Shown here in pieces: positions 33,801 through 44,880 of a stretch of DNA of 64,000 nucleotides. Origin of the DNA: Planococcus citri (taxonomy: Eukaryota; Arthropoda; Insecta; Hemiptera; Pseudococcidae); NCBI RefSeq assembly GCF_950023065.1, contig NC_088677.1, forward strand, positions 13,782,001 through 13,846,000. The letters are read 5' to 3'. Under the pieces are notes generated by a model, which was not told where the DNA came from, searched no databases, and saw only the letters and a list, made by a program, of their open reading frames with translations. The translations under genes were made by a program, and so were the position numbers. Within the stretch, counting starts at the first letter, position 1. Every line of letters begins with the position of its first letter.

Positions 33801-35716
33801 AGATTGACATATATAAGGATACGATGGGGGTTTGAAGATGGACAGGCAGTGTAATAGACCTATCATCTGAAGCTCTATGCGAAGACGGATTTTCTCAGAG
33901 CTAGTACATTGACCTATGAAAAAAAAAGAGATTGGAAGACGATGACCTATCCAAATTTAATGGAAACGTTTAATTTCAAGCTGAAAGTTACCCAAGAAAA
34001 AAAATGTAGCTCTGTAGGTGCCCCTGGAGAGAAGACGATGGTCATCAAAGAGAGCATATTTTTAAATAAATCGTCATCACTGTCGCATGTAGCTTCTGTT
34101 CGATACCTGTTTTGGGAAAAATTACACAGTTCCAAAAGACTTTGAGATTCTGTATCGATCTGGGCGATTGGGCGTCAAAATCCAACAACTTTTTCATTGT
34201 TCTACTAAGCGACTTTTAAAAATTACAAATTTCTAATTTTTGCAGGGTTAAATTCACGTTTTGAAAAATATTTTCTTCTCGATTATTGCGCATTAATTAC
34301 ATTGAAAGATGCCATTTCTGAGGGGAAGGAATATTTTGAAATACAGCGTTGCTAATTTTTTGTCCATTTTTGTAGATTTCCAAAAATTCAAAAAAATCCA
34401 TCTTCCCATGAGTATGAGAAGTAATTGAACTCAATTCTTCTAGTAGATCAAAAATGCCTATCCTTCGTTAACATTCCTCCGGTTTCTGAATTGATAAATA
34501 TTTCTGTGTTTTGCCATAATTCATTCGTACGTACTTAATATTCAAGTAAATGATCGATTCGTAAATTTTCAACTGCTCTCAATAAAACAATTGCAACTGA
34601 AATTTGGCTCACTGAAACAAATGGTCTCTGCGACCTCCGGACCAATTTTTGAGCTGTTAAAAATTGATTTCTCGATTTTTGACGAATTTTTGAAAATTAT
34701 AGGTACAAAATAGAGTAAGTAGGTATTTGACTTTGTACATTAATTTATAAAAGCGGAGATTAAAATCTGGAAATCTGTTTGCGAATTGAAATGTAACTCC
34801 CTGAATCGATTTCGACCATTTTCGAGCCAATCTGTAGCCTCCTGTAAAAGTTTACTTCTCTCCAGTAATTTCAAATCACTTCTGAAGGCTTCGTAATCAA
34901 CTTGGGCTGCTGAAAATTTAATCCTATCACGAATCGGCATTCAAATTAAATTATAGGGCTGGTGAATCAGAAATTCAAGGTCATGGACTCCAAAAATAAT
35001 TTTTTTCCCTACAAGTTAAATTTTTAAAAAATTCCAAAATCGTGAATTTTTGTAAAAAGTTACTCAAAACAATCTCTATTCTTGAACGTTGACCTCCCGA
35101 ATCGATTTCAATAATTTGCGAGCTGATGTGGAGCTTTCAGTAGAAGTTTACTTTCGTTCAGATACTTCAAATCGCTCCATGAGGTGTTCTAATCTTCAAC
35201 TTGAGCTGCCGAAAGTTTAATTCTGTCATAAAAGTTTGAAGCTTCCAAAACCAAGTTTCCCATTTTTTGCAAATTTTTTGAAAATATAAAAGCTGTTACA
35301 GTTTACTGAAATTTGTGTCTTTCGGTTTCAAATGCCGGTATTTTTTCAGTCAAAATAACGATACCTAATCAATTATGAACATAATATCAACTGCTCCAAA
35401 CGATATTCCTCTATTTCGTGCCATTCTGGAGCTTTCGGCACGGTTTTCTATTTTTCTAGAATTTTTAAATTGTTCCAGTGCGCGTAAAAATCAAGTTATG
35501 ACTTATTAAATTTGAAAATTACATGTAGAATTTTGAAAAGTTCAGCTCTTGTAAGTAGAGAGGTGTTGGGCAATGATCTAAAATTAAAAATTTTTCTTAC
35601 CAAGCAACGCCTATTTGCCATACTTATAGTGATCACTCGTCACAGAATACTTTATTGGTGTTATTTTGTATATATCTTTCCCGTTGTTTTGAGAGTTTTG
35701 GAAGCATCTGAAGTTC
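30862..35716. repeat. Tandem unit 1 of the ~4.85-kb repeat (B to A)
   Basis: The order is B 30862-31200, C 31280-31400, D 31440-31560, E 31670-31960, F 32000-32160, G 32270-32550, H 32640-32760, H 33150-33230, I 33235-33380, J 33420-33590, O 33600-33900, P 33910-34560, Q 34670-34940, R 35060-35230, M 35230-35450 and A 35490-35610. Module F is itself duplicated with a 120-bp period (GACGCCGCACC at 32003, GACGCAGCACC at 32123). The next unit begins at 35717. Confidence 0.8.
34740..34940 (-). pseudogene. Decayed coiled-coil-like frame in module Q (best-kept copy)
   Basis: This is the cleanest version of the module-Q frame: MPIRDRIKFSAAQVDYEAFR, then DLKLLERSKLLQEATDWLEN, then GRNRFRE. The AAATTTTCAG acceptor-like sequence lies inside the codons for IKFS, so an exon starting at AAQVDY is as likely as translation from the Met. 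No matching upstream exon was found. It is open only because the copy is short; the flanking frames are closed. Confidence 0.3.
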
Positions 35717-38700
35717 ATGTATTGTCAATAGCGCCAACTGTGGGTATTTCTTTTTAACACAATGACAATTTATAATCGATCGTACATGAGAAGGTCATTC
35801 TTAATACTCGTAAAATCCAGTTTGGAATATTTCACCAATGACACGGCGGACAATCGATAAATTACCACCCATAAACTGAAAGTAGGACGATATCCGAGGT
35901 TGGTCTGGCGAAGAAATTTATGCATCGGACTAAATCCCTTACAAACGCTTGTAGGATTATTTATATCCATTCAGACGAAAAATGGCAACGATTTTTGAGT
36001 CCACGAAAGGAAATTACTTACCGTTTTTTTTAGTGAAAGTCTTGTTTTAATAGTTTTCCAGGAGTGTAAGGTTATTGGTTTTTGGGGGCTACCTAATTGC
36101 TTACCTAATAAATGAATTTCGATGCAATTTTTCAAGATGAGATTAAATTTTTTAAATGGATTTACTATCCTATTGGGACATTGCATCCTTAATAAGATCG
36201 ATTTATGTATCATTTTGAAAATACTTTAGTGTAAGACATACATTCGTTAACCTACTAGAGACATTGAAGGAAAAGTCACTGGGTGGGTACTTAGCCAAGT
36301 AATCTCTGAGTCACAAATTAATGGTCCTTAGTTATGGGGTAATGAACCAGTCACACTCTTCTGTCATTACAGCGCGATCTGGATAATGACTATGATGAGT
36401 ATAGAGTCTTCGAGTGTTCTACAGATGATTAATGATTCATTTTAAAGCAATTATGATTCCAATAGTTCAATCAGGTAATACTGAACTACTCTAGGCGATG
36501 CACAATGTGATATTTATTATGCCCTTTATTGTTGGCGAATGTGAATAAAATAATCTGCAATATTTTGATTTGAATACCTGATCTTTGGATGCTCAGCTTT
36601 TCTGAACTCTTTTTACTGACTTCTACAAATTTTGGGCTTCGAACTTTGTACTTCTATAAGGAAAAGACTTCCCCTATTCTCTTCCTTTGTTGTGGGTTCA
36701 GTGAAGTTCTGAAATTGCTTCGAGTGAGAAGCACCGATAAATGATATCTGGTGGTGAGAAGAGAGTCCATAAGAAGTTTCTATAGATGGGGTGGTTTCTG
36801 AAAATAATGAGTCGAGACGGGGGTTAAAAACGATGCAGCACCAGTACTTACAAAGTTCTGTTTGAAAATTTCATTTCTGCTTCTCATAGTTGCTTCAATA
36901 TTTTTGAACTTTGAATTTAAACTATTGTTGGAGGTTTACTTTATTTTTTTGGTATACTCCAACAATTTCTGCTCAAAAATTCTCCCCTGGATAATCATTT
37001 TAGTTTAAGATTGATGAAATTTTTTATTTTCGACGGAAAAAATGTTCAGTTTTTTTTTGAAATTTCATATGGTGAAAAAAAATTATTGCCAAAAGAGCTC
37101 ACTAAGATGTAGGAAAAATGTAAGTTTTTTAGTTCAATGATTAACCTCCAAGGTGTCTCGAACCTGAGAACTGAAAAATGAAATTTTTCAAATTTATTTA
37201 TGCCATATGTGATGTAGGTACTTACCTACCTAGACATCAAAGAATCGCCTGAAACAAAAAAAAAATGAGAAAAAAAAATTTTCAAAATTCATTTTGAAAA
37301 TGTTGAAATTATTCAGAGTTTGATCTCTCGTCTGGTTCAATCAACACTCACAAGTGATCTGATTTCACCTCAAACTTGGTTTAGAGTAGCACATCACCTC
37401 TGATGGCCATCGAAGCATTAAAAAAATATATATTACTTACTTATTAGGTTTTCAGGAATGCTGAATGCGACTCTTCGATTCGATTCAATCGCCTGAAAAT
37501 TGATGAAATCGTGTCATGTGTCATGTGTAGATTATTTGGAATTTAGCGAACCTGATAGGAGCTAATGGAAGAGATGAGTAGCGCATCGACTCTGATCTCC
37601 ATCGAAGCATTAAAAATATATATATAATAATTACTTACTTTCCAAAGCATCAGAAATGCAATCAGAAAGCTAAACATCTGAAAATAGTTTGCGTTTGTCG
37701 ATGCCATTTTATTGAAGCTGATGAATTCAGAAGCGGTGATATAAAGTCAACTTTTATTTACCCTACATCCTTCGTCACCAAAAATTTTAATGCAAGTACC
37801 AGCACCAGGAGACCAATTACGAGTAGATGTAACAACCCTCCCATTGCGAGTTGAATGGAAGTTTGCTCTTTGAAAGCTGAAAATAGAATACTACATACTT
37901 ACCTACTCGTAGTGAAATTTTTCCATCTCGATTGATCAAATTTTTCTATTGGTGGAGGGTCCATAAAATGGAAAGAAGGTACGTTGTCGATTCAATAATT
38001 CAATAAAGCAACCAACTTTCGGGGGGATTTGGAAACTATTCATAATTTTTTTCATTTTTAATCCATATATTATACTTAAGTAAGTATACCTAGGTGAAAT
38101 GTGTTTTGATGTTCAATTTCTAGCTGGATTGAAAACAAAAAAATTATTTCGATCCAAAATTTAAAAAAATAAAAAATTTAAAAAAACGATCAACATTACA
38201 GGTTTTATTTTTTGTTAATCAAATCGAAGAAATTTTCATATCATGAAAAAATAGTTGACATAAATTATTATCAATTAATTATCAAATAAATTTTTTCAAA
38301 AATTTATTCAATTGACACGTAACTTGACTACAATTACCCATTTACTCAATTTAAATTGTTGAAAAATGTTCGCCTTTTTCTCAAAAAATTATTAGATACA
38401 CAAAAGAGAAAAATGAATTTACAAAACGAAAAATGGACGCGAATTATGATCAGTAAATTTTATTGCTTACTACATAGTTAGTTACCTACTCATTATTGAC
38501 TTCATAAATCTGTAAAAGGGGCATAGAACGATCTTATTTCTGAAGGGAAAAATGTTTTAGAATACCTGCAATGTTGCTAATTTTTTGATCAGTATTGTTA
38601 AATTCAAAAAAAGTAGCCAAACACATCGAATAGTTTCGAGTTTTGAAAGTATTAGTGGCCAAAAAATGGGTACCACCTTATTTTAAAATTTTCCTCCGGT

Positions 38701-39370
38701 TTCAGAAACAATGAAACAATTGGAATCGAAATTTGGCTCACTGAAATAACACTTCTCCCAAACCTCAGGGCTAAATTTTGAGCTGTCTAAATTGATTGTT
38801 CGATTTTTGACGAATTTTTGAAAATTGTACAAAATAGCGTAACTATTCGTAGATTTATTTATAAGTACGGAGATGAAAATCTGGGAATCAGCTTGTACAT
38901 ATATTGAAATTTTACTCCTCGAATCAATGGCGACCATTTTCGAACCCATATATGTGGAGTCTCCTATTCAAGTTCGCAAGTTGACTTCTCTCCAGCAATT
39001 TCAAATCGCTTCAGAAGGTTTCGTAATCAACTCGGGCTGCTGAAAATTTAATCCTATCATGAATCGGTATTCAAATTCAAATTATAAGCTTGGTAAATCA
39101 GAAATCCAAGGTCATGGGTTCGAAAAAACATTTTTTTCTTCAAGCTGAATTTTGCAAGAAATCCAAAATCGTCAATTTAAAAAAAAATACTCAAAACAAA
39201 CCTCTATTGTTGAATGTTGACCTCCCGAATCGATTTTGACCATTTTCGAGTTGATCTGAAGCTTTCAGTAAGAGTCGACTTTTCTCCAGAGACTTGAAAT
39301 CACTCCAAAAGGTGTTCTAATCATCAACTTGAGCTGCTGAAAATTTATTGCTGTTATTGAAGTTTGACAT
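35717..39370. repeat. Tandem unit 2 of the ~4.85-kb repeat
   Basis: It repeats unit 1 in the same order: B 35717-36030, C 36100-36220, D 36250-36380, E 36490-36790, F 36836-36900, G 36980-37270, H 37330-37440 and 37570-37700, I 37710-37925, J 37930-38210, P remnant 38490-38800, Q 38830-39080 and R 39190-39370. Offsets from unit 1 are about 4855 (B), 4818 (E) and 4115 (Q). About 700 bp of O and early P is therefore missing here. An AT-only stretch (38210-38490) replaces it. Confidence 0.8.
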
Positions 39371-42300
39371 TTCGAATTGATAACTGCAGGTGAATCGCAG
39401 ATCCGAGTTGATGAGTTGAAAAAGTCACTTTTTGGAGTGATTTTAAATTTCTGTAGAAGAGTGAACTTTAGCTGGAAGTTTCAAATTAGCTTTGAAATGG
39501 TTACATATAGGTTTGGGGGTTCGACTTTGAGAAATAGAAGAAATCGCGAGCAATTTTTTACAATAATCGACGAGTTTGGAATTTTTAGAAAATTCAGCTT
39601 AAACTGTCACCTCAGATCTTCCAATTCATCAGCTCTAATTGATTTGGAGTGTTGACTTATGACAGAATTAAATTTTCAGCGGCTGAAGTTGATAAGAAAT
39701 CGATCAAGAAAAATCAAATTTTATTAGAGGCTCAAAACAGACTCGAAAATGACCAAAATCGATGTTGTGACAGGGGGGGGGGGTCGATTTTATGATGTAA
39801 CCCGATTTTCCGATCATCTCAAAATTCATTTTTTTTTTTTTTGTATAAAATTAATTTACAAATGGACTATACATTCATCATTTCCAAAAATTCGCCAAAA
39901 AATCGTAAAAAAAGCAACTTCACAAGCTCTCAAAATTTGGTTCTGAGGTCTAGGTAAGGTGCTCTTTTAGCCAACCAAATTTTAGCTCAGTCAGAGTATA
40001 CGGCCGATTGTAATGGTTCTATTGTCAGCAGAACCCCAAAAAAGTGGTCTTGGATTTTCACCAAAGTGGCCTAGATATCAATAAAAAAATCTCAAATTCT
40101 GTATTTTGGAACTGGGTAATTTTTCCCAAACCAGGTTCGGTAAGGACTGGAGCGAAAAAAACATGATTTTTCTCAAAATATATTTTCTTTAAGGGGCTTT
40201 ATTTTTTCTTTTGAGACAATTCCTGTTCTTGAAATTTTTCTGCATAACTTTCAACTCAGAAGAAAGATCTCCACTGAAGTTGGCCAGAATTTAGGTCATT
40301 TTTTGTGATCCACCATTTAAATAATACGCCCTGAAATGAACGCTGAATAATTGTGGATTTTTTTCTGGGTGGAAATGGGTGCGTTTACAAGATAGGTACC
40401 TATAGCTCTACGTTTGTGTAGTGATCATAATGTGTTATTTTTCTTTCTTTTTTCTACTCTAAAATTTGATACTTGGTTTTTTTCTAAATGATTTTTTTGA
40501 ACATTACGTTAATATTGGTTGAAGGTCGGACACCAGTCATCAGTATTGCAGATCTCGAAAATCAGATAATCAAGTCAAAATACGCTCAACGACATCACTA
40601 CCTAATTCCATGGTAAATAACACCTTTTTTAGGTTTCTATACTGAGCGATTAAAAAATTACAAAGTTTTTAACTTTGGGTGAATTTGTGTTTTCAAAATA
40701 TTTTCTTCTCGATTATTTCGCATGAATTATTTAAAAAGGTACATTGAAAGATGTTATTTCTGAGAGGAGGAATATATACTACATTGGAAAACAGCGTTGT
40801 TAACTTTTCGGCCAGTATTGTAAATTTCCAAAAATTCAGAAAAATCCATCTTCCCATGAGAAATGATCCAACTCGATTCTTTTAAATTTGGCTGTGCTCC
40901 ATACTTTCGCTGACCTTCCTCTCGTTTTAAGGGGTGATATAAATATTTCAGCGTTCTGCCATAATTAATTTGTACCTAATTATTCAAGAAAATGATCACA
41001 ATTGCAATTGAAATGTGCCTCACTGAATAATAACTTGCCACTTCGACCTAAGATCCAACTTTTGAGCTGCTAAAATTGATTTTTCGACTTTTGACGAATT
41101 TTTGAAAATTGTACAAAATAGAGTATTTGTACATTAATTTATAAACGCGGAGATTAAACTATGGAAATCGGCTTGTGTATTGAAATTTGACTGTCTGAAT
41201 CGATTGCGACCATTTTCTAGCCAACCTGGATGGAGCCTCTTGTTAACATTTACTTCTTTCCAAAATCAACTTGAGCTGCTAAAAATTTAATCCTATCATG
41301 AATCGGCATTCAAATTCAATAGGCTTGGTAAATCAGAAATCTGAGGTCATGGGCTCAAAAAATAATTTTTTTCCCTAAAATTCCAAAATCGTGAATTTTT
41401 GTAAAAAATTTCTCAAAACATTCTCTAAGTATTCTTGAATGTTGACCTCCCGAATCGATTTCGACCATTTGCGAGCTGATTTGAAACTTCCAGTAAAAGT
41501 TGACTTTTCTCCAGAGACTTGAAATCGCTCCAAAAGGTCTTCTAATCATCAACTTGAGCTGCTGAAAATTTACTGCTGTTATAAAAGTTTGACATTTCGA
41601 ATTCATAATTGCAGGTGAATCGCAAATCCGAGTTGATGAGTTGAAAAGTCATTTTTTGGAGTGATTTGCTGATTTGAAGCTTCCAGTAAAAGTTGACTTT
41701 TCTCCAGAAACTTCAAATCTCTTCAAAAAGTCCTCTAATCATCAACTTGAGCTGCTGAGAATTTACTGCTGTTATAGAAGTTTGACATTTCGAATTCATA
41801 ACTGCAGGTGAATCGCAAATCCGAGTTAATGAGTTGAAAAGTCACTTTCTGGAGCGATTTTAAATTGCTGAAGAAGAGTGAACTTGTGCTGGAAGATTCA
41901 AAATGGATTTGAAATGGATTACAATCGATTCGAAGGTTCGACTTTGAGAAATGAAAGAAGTCTCGAGCAATTCACTACAATTAGGAATTTTTGGAAAATT
42001 TAACTTGTAAAAAAAAAGTGATAAATACTTTTCAATCTGTTACCTCAGCCCAAATCGATTTGGAATATTGAGTTATGACGGGATTGAATTTTCAGCGTCT
42101 GAAGTGAAGAAAACCCGAATTTTACGGAAAGGCCCAAGCAGGCTCGAAAATGGCAGAAATCGATGGGGGGGGGGATTTTTATGATGTAAACCGATTTTTA
42201 GATCATCTCAAAATTAATTCTTTTTGTATAAGATCAATTCATGTACAAAAGGACTTATTTTCATCATTTTCCTAAAAATTGGCCAAAATTCCAAAAAACA

Positions 42301-43510
42301 ACTTCAGCAGTTCGAAATTTGGTTCTGAGGTCTGGGTGAGATGCTTTTTCAGCCAACCAAATTTCAGCTCAATCGGAGTACCTAGACGGATTGTAATAAA
42401 TGGTTCTTTTGTCAGCAAAACCCCAAGAATGTGGTCTTAAATTTTTACCAAAGTGGCCTGGATCGGTAAAAAATCTCAAAATACTACATTTCAAAACTAA
42501 GTCATTTTTCTAAAGCGAAAAAAACCACGATTTTTCTCAAAATATATTTTCTTTGAGGGGCCATACCTATCTTTGCCTCTGGGACAATTCCCGTAGGTGC
42601 TTGAAATTTTTCTGCAATGAAAGACCTTTACTGAATTTGGACAGAATTTAGGTACCTAATTTTTTGTGATCCCCCTTGTGCTACATTACATACAAGGTGT
42701 TTCATAGATGACTGACCTCCTTCATCCATCTGCTGAGTAGGCATGTTTGCTTATCTATAGCCTATGCTTGGTACGTTTTGAATTCCATCTCGGTTAATTG
42801 AGAAGTTACCTATACTAAGTAGTTGGAAATCGAAAATTCCAAAACAATTTTTTCAAAAATCGTACTTAATTTTTAAAACAGCATTATACGACCTAAAATT
42901 AATTCTGAACCATTGTAGAGTTCTTTCTGGATCGAAACGGGTGCGTTTACAGGATCTCAAAACTGATTATTTTTGTGGATATGGAAATAAATGGATTTAC
43001 ATGTGATTAGATTATTTTTATCATTTTCAAGAATTCGCCAAAAATACAAAAAACTACTTACTTTAGCAGTTTGAAATTTGGTTCTGATGAATGAGATGAT
43101 ATTTCAATTTCAGGCAATCAAATTTCAGCTCAATCAGAGTATACAGATTTTAATGGTTCTATTGTCAGCAAAACCCCAAAAAAGTGGTCTTGGATTTTGA
43201 CCTAAGTGGTCTAGATATCAATAAAAAATCTCAAATCCTGTATTTTGGAACTGAGTCATTTTTCCCAAAACAGGTTTGGTAAGAACTGGAGGAGGGGTCA
43301 TATGTTTTCTTCTGGGACAATTCCTGTACTTGGAATTTTTCTGCGTGACTTTCAACTGAAAAAGAAAGATCTTTACTGATTTTGGCCAGAATTTAGGTCA
43401 TTTTTTGTGATCCGCCAATTAAATAATACGACCTATGAAGTCTGAATAATTGTGGAGTATTTTTCTGGGACGAAACGGGTGCGTTTACTGTGTGTACCTG
43501 ACTTTCGAAA
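39371..43510. repeat. R/S repeat block with inverted R copies
   Basis: No gene. Module S (the text AAAGTGGCCTAGATATCAAT and neighbours) occurs at about 39775-40540, 42166-42990 and 43030-43505. Modules P, Q and R occur again at 40620-40960, 41090-41330 and 41430-41630. Inverted R arms face each other at 39221-39336/39399-39527 and at 41666-41755/41826-41945. A G-run (GGGGGGGG) starts two of the S copies, near 39773 and 42165. The exact 29-bp word at 40590-40618 returns at 43575-43603, just before the gene at 43696. Confidence 0.7.
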
Positions 43511-43695
43511 TGTTTAATACTAAATGTCTACAGAGTATTCATAAACGGAGAAAATCGATTCAAATTCTGCCTTACGACATCACTACCTAATTCCATGGTA
43601 AATTAAATATTCGTCATCATTTCTCGGACATGGCGCCATTTGTAAATCTCCACCTTTCACGACCACCGTAACAAGTTGCAAAATCAACCAAAATC

Positions 43696-44676
43696 ATGAA
43701 TTTACTAAAAATCTTCACTTACAGCGGTATCCTCGAGGTTTTCATAATACCTCACCTCTTACCATGCATCCAAGGCTTACTACCGACCCAGTTCGTCGAC
43801 ATGGTTCAGCTAGGAATCGGTTTCGTGAGCGAACTCCTACCTCGAGTCACCATCAACGTCGACTCCGAAGTATTCCTCAGAGTATGGAAAGATGACAACA
43901 CCGAAGACCCTGCCGCTCCGCCTGCTTCGATCAAGTCGAGAATCGACGACCCTTCATTTTCTGGTACGTCATCAAACGATAGCTCTTCTCTGACCGATGG
44001 CAAAGGTCCAGGCAGCAGTAACATTGGCAGCGATACTTGCGGAGGGTGTTCCAGTAGCGGTAACCAGTCTTCGTCCAATACTGCAGGTGGAAGTTCGAAG
44101 TCTAAAGACGACGAAGATTGCGTGAATCACAGCTTTACCGGATCTATTGCCACTGATTGCGAATTCGTGAAACGAGCCTCTTCCATCGTGGTTACAAGTA
44201 AACCACATGTTTATATGCAGTATCCTTCTAGATACGTTTGCAGTGTCGAAGATAACACCACGATGGCTTCGGCTCCTCCTGACCATTTGGATACGTTTTG
44301 CCGAAGTTGTTCTGTCGAATATCAAGTCAAGCCACCGGTTCCTGAGACGAATTCGGAAACGCCTCAGACTACTGCGTTGACTCCTAAACCGTATCCTGTC
44401 GGTGAGAAGGTCTCGAAGGAGGAGACTGATTCTCAATTTTGTACCAGCTGCTCCTTAGAATACGTTACCAAATTGAACGAAACCAATGCCAATGATTCGA
44501 AAGCTACGAAGGGTAATTCCAAAATTCCCGATTCTAAAAAGTCGTTCACCTCGGATATTTTTAACGCTGATTTAGCTGCGTGCAAATTCCTCGATTTTAC
44601 GAACAGGCATAATGCGTTTTCGGAGAATCTCGAAGCGAAAGCTATATATTTTGGACGAAATTACAAGGATTTATAA
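43696..44676 (+). CDS. Uncharacterised single-exon protein, 326 residues, with repeated CSxE motif
   Basis: This is the only long intact ORF outside the retrotransposon. Its base composition is clearly GC-richer than its AT-rich flanks, with many C- and G-ending codons, which supports real coding. The ATG (AAAATCATGAAT) is the first in frame. Residues 1-50 are hydrophobic with few charges and may be a signal peptide or anchor. Residues 70-145 are Ser/Gly/Asp-rich and probably disordered. The motif C-S-[VL]-E-[YD] occurs three times, at 182-186, 205-209 and 252-256. The last two lie in a longer repeat, FCxSCSxEY (201-209 and 248-256). A further CxxC is at 115-118. The paired cysteines could bind metal or form disulphides. 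I recognise no family. A secreted lineage-specific protein is one possibility (inference). Repeat S lies upstream and repeat A downstream. Confidence 0.7.
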   Translation: MNLLKIFTYSGILEVFIIPHLLPCIQGLLPTQFVDMVQLGIGFVSELLPRVTINVDSEVFLRVWKDDNTEDPAAPPASIKSRIDDPSFSGTSSNDSSSLTDGKGPGSSNIGSDTCGGCSSSGNQSSSNTAGGSSKSKDDEDCVNHSFTGSIATDCEFVKRASSIVVTSKPHVYMQYPSRYVCSVEDNTTMASAPPDHLDTFCRSCSVEYQVKPPVPETNSETPQTTALTPKPYPVGEKVSKEETDSQFCTSCSLEYVTKLNETNANDSKATKGNSKIPDSKKSFTSDIFNADLAACKFLDFTNRHNAFSENLEAKAIYFGRNYKDL

Positions 44677-44880
44677 TCGAAGATATTTAGCTATTAAAAA
44701 CTTTGTGTGAGTACTTAATGTTAATTTATTCGAGGTGATTTTTGTGAGATTTTGGGTTATTAAAAATATATTTGGTCTGGAAAGGTGTTGAAGATTTCGA
44801 ATAGCATGGATTGGATTTGTTTTGAGAAGCTCGTGGTTTCAATGTGTTGTAGAGGTATTGGAAAAAAATATGAAATGGTG
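44677..44880 (+). terminator. 3' flank of the gene with candidate poly(A) signal
   Basis: ATTAAA at 44693-44698 lies 17 bp after the stop codon and is the nearest poly(A)-like signal, with T/G-rich sequence downstream (GTGATTTTTGTGAG). A second ATTAAA lies at about 44759. Nothing else is seen before repeat module A begins near 44881. Confidence 0.35.

Noticed and set aside
43972..44436. 154-codon minus-strand ORF opposite the orphan gene
   Set aside because: It lies wholly inside the plus-strand CDS and is Arg/Ser-rich, as expected of an antisense frame of Ser/Asp/Glu-rich coding. It has no start context or domain.
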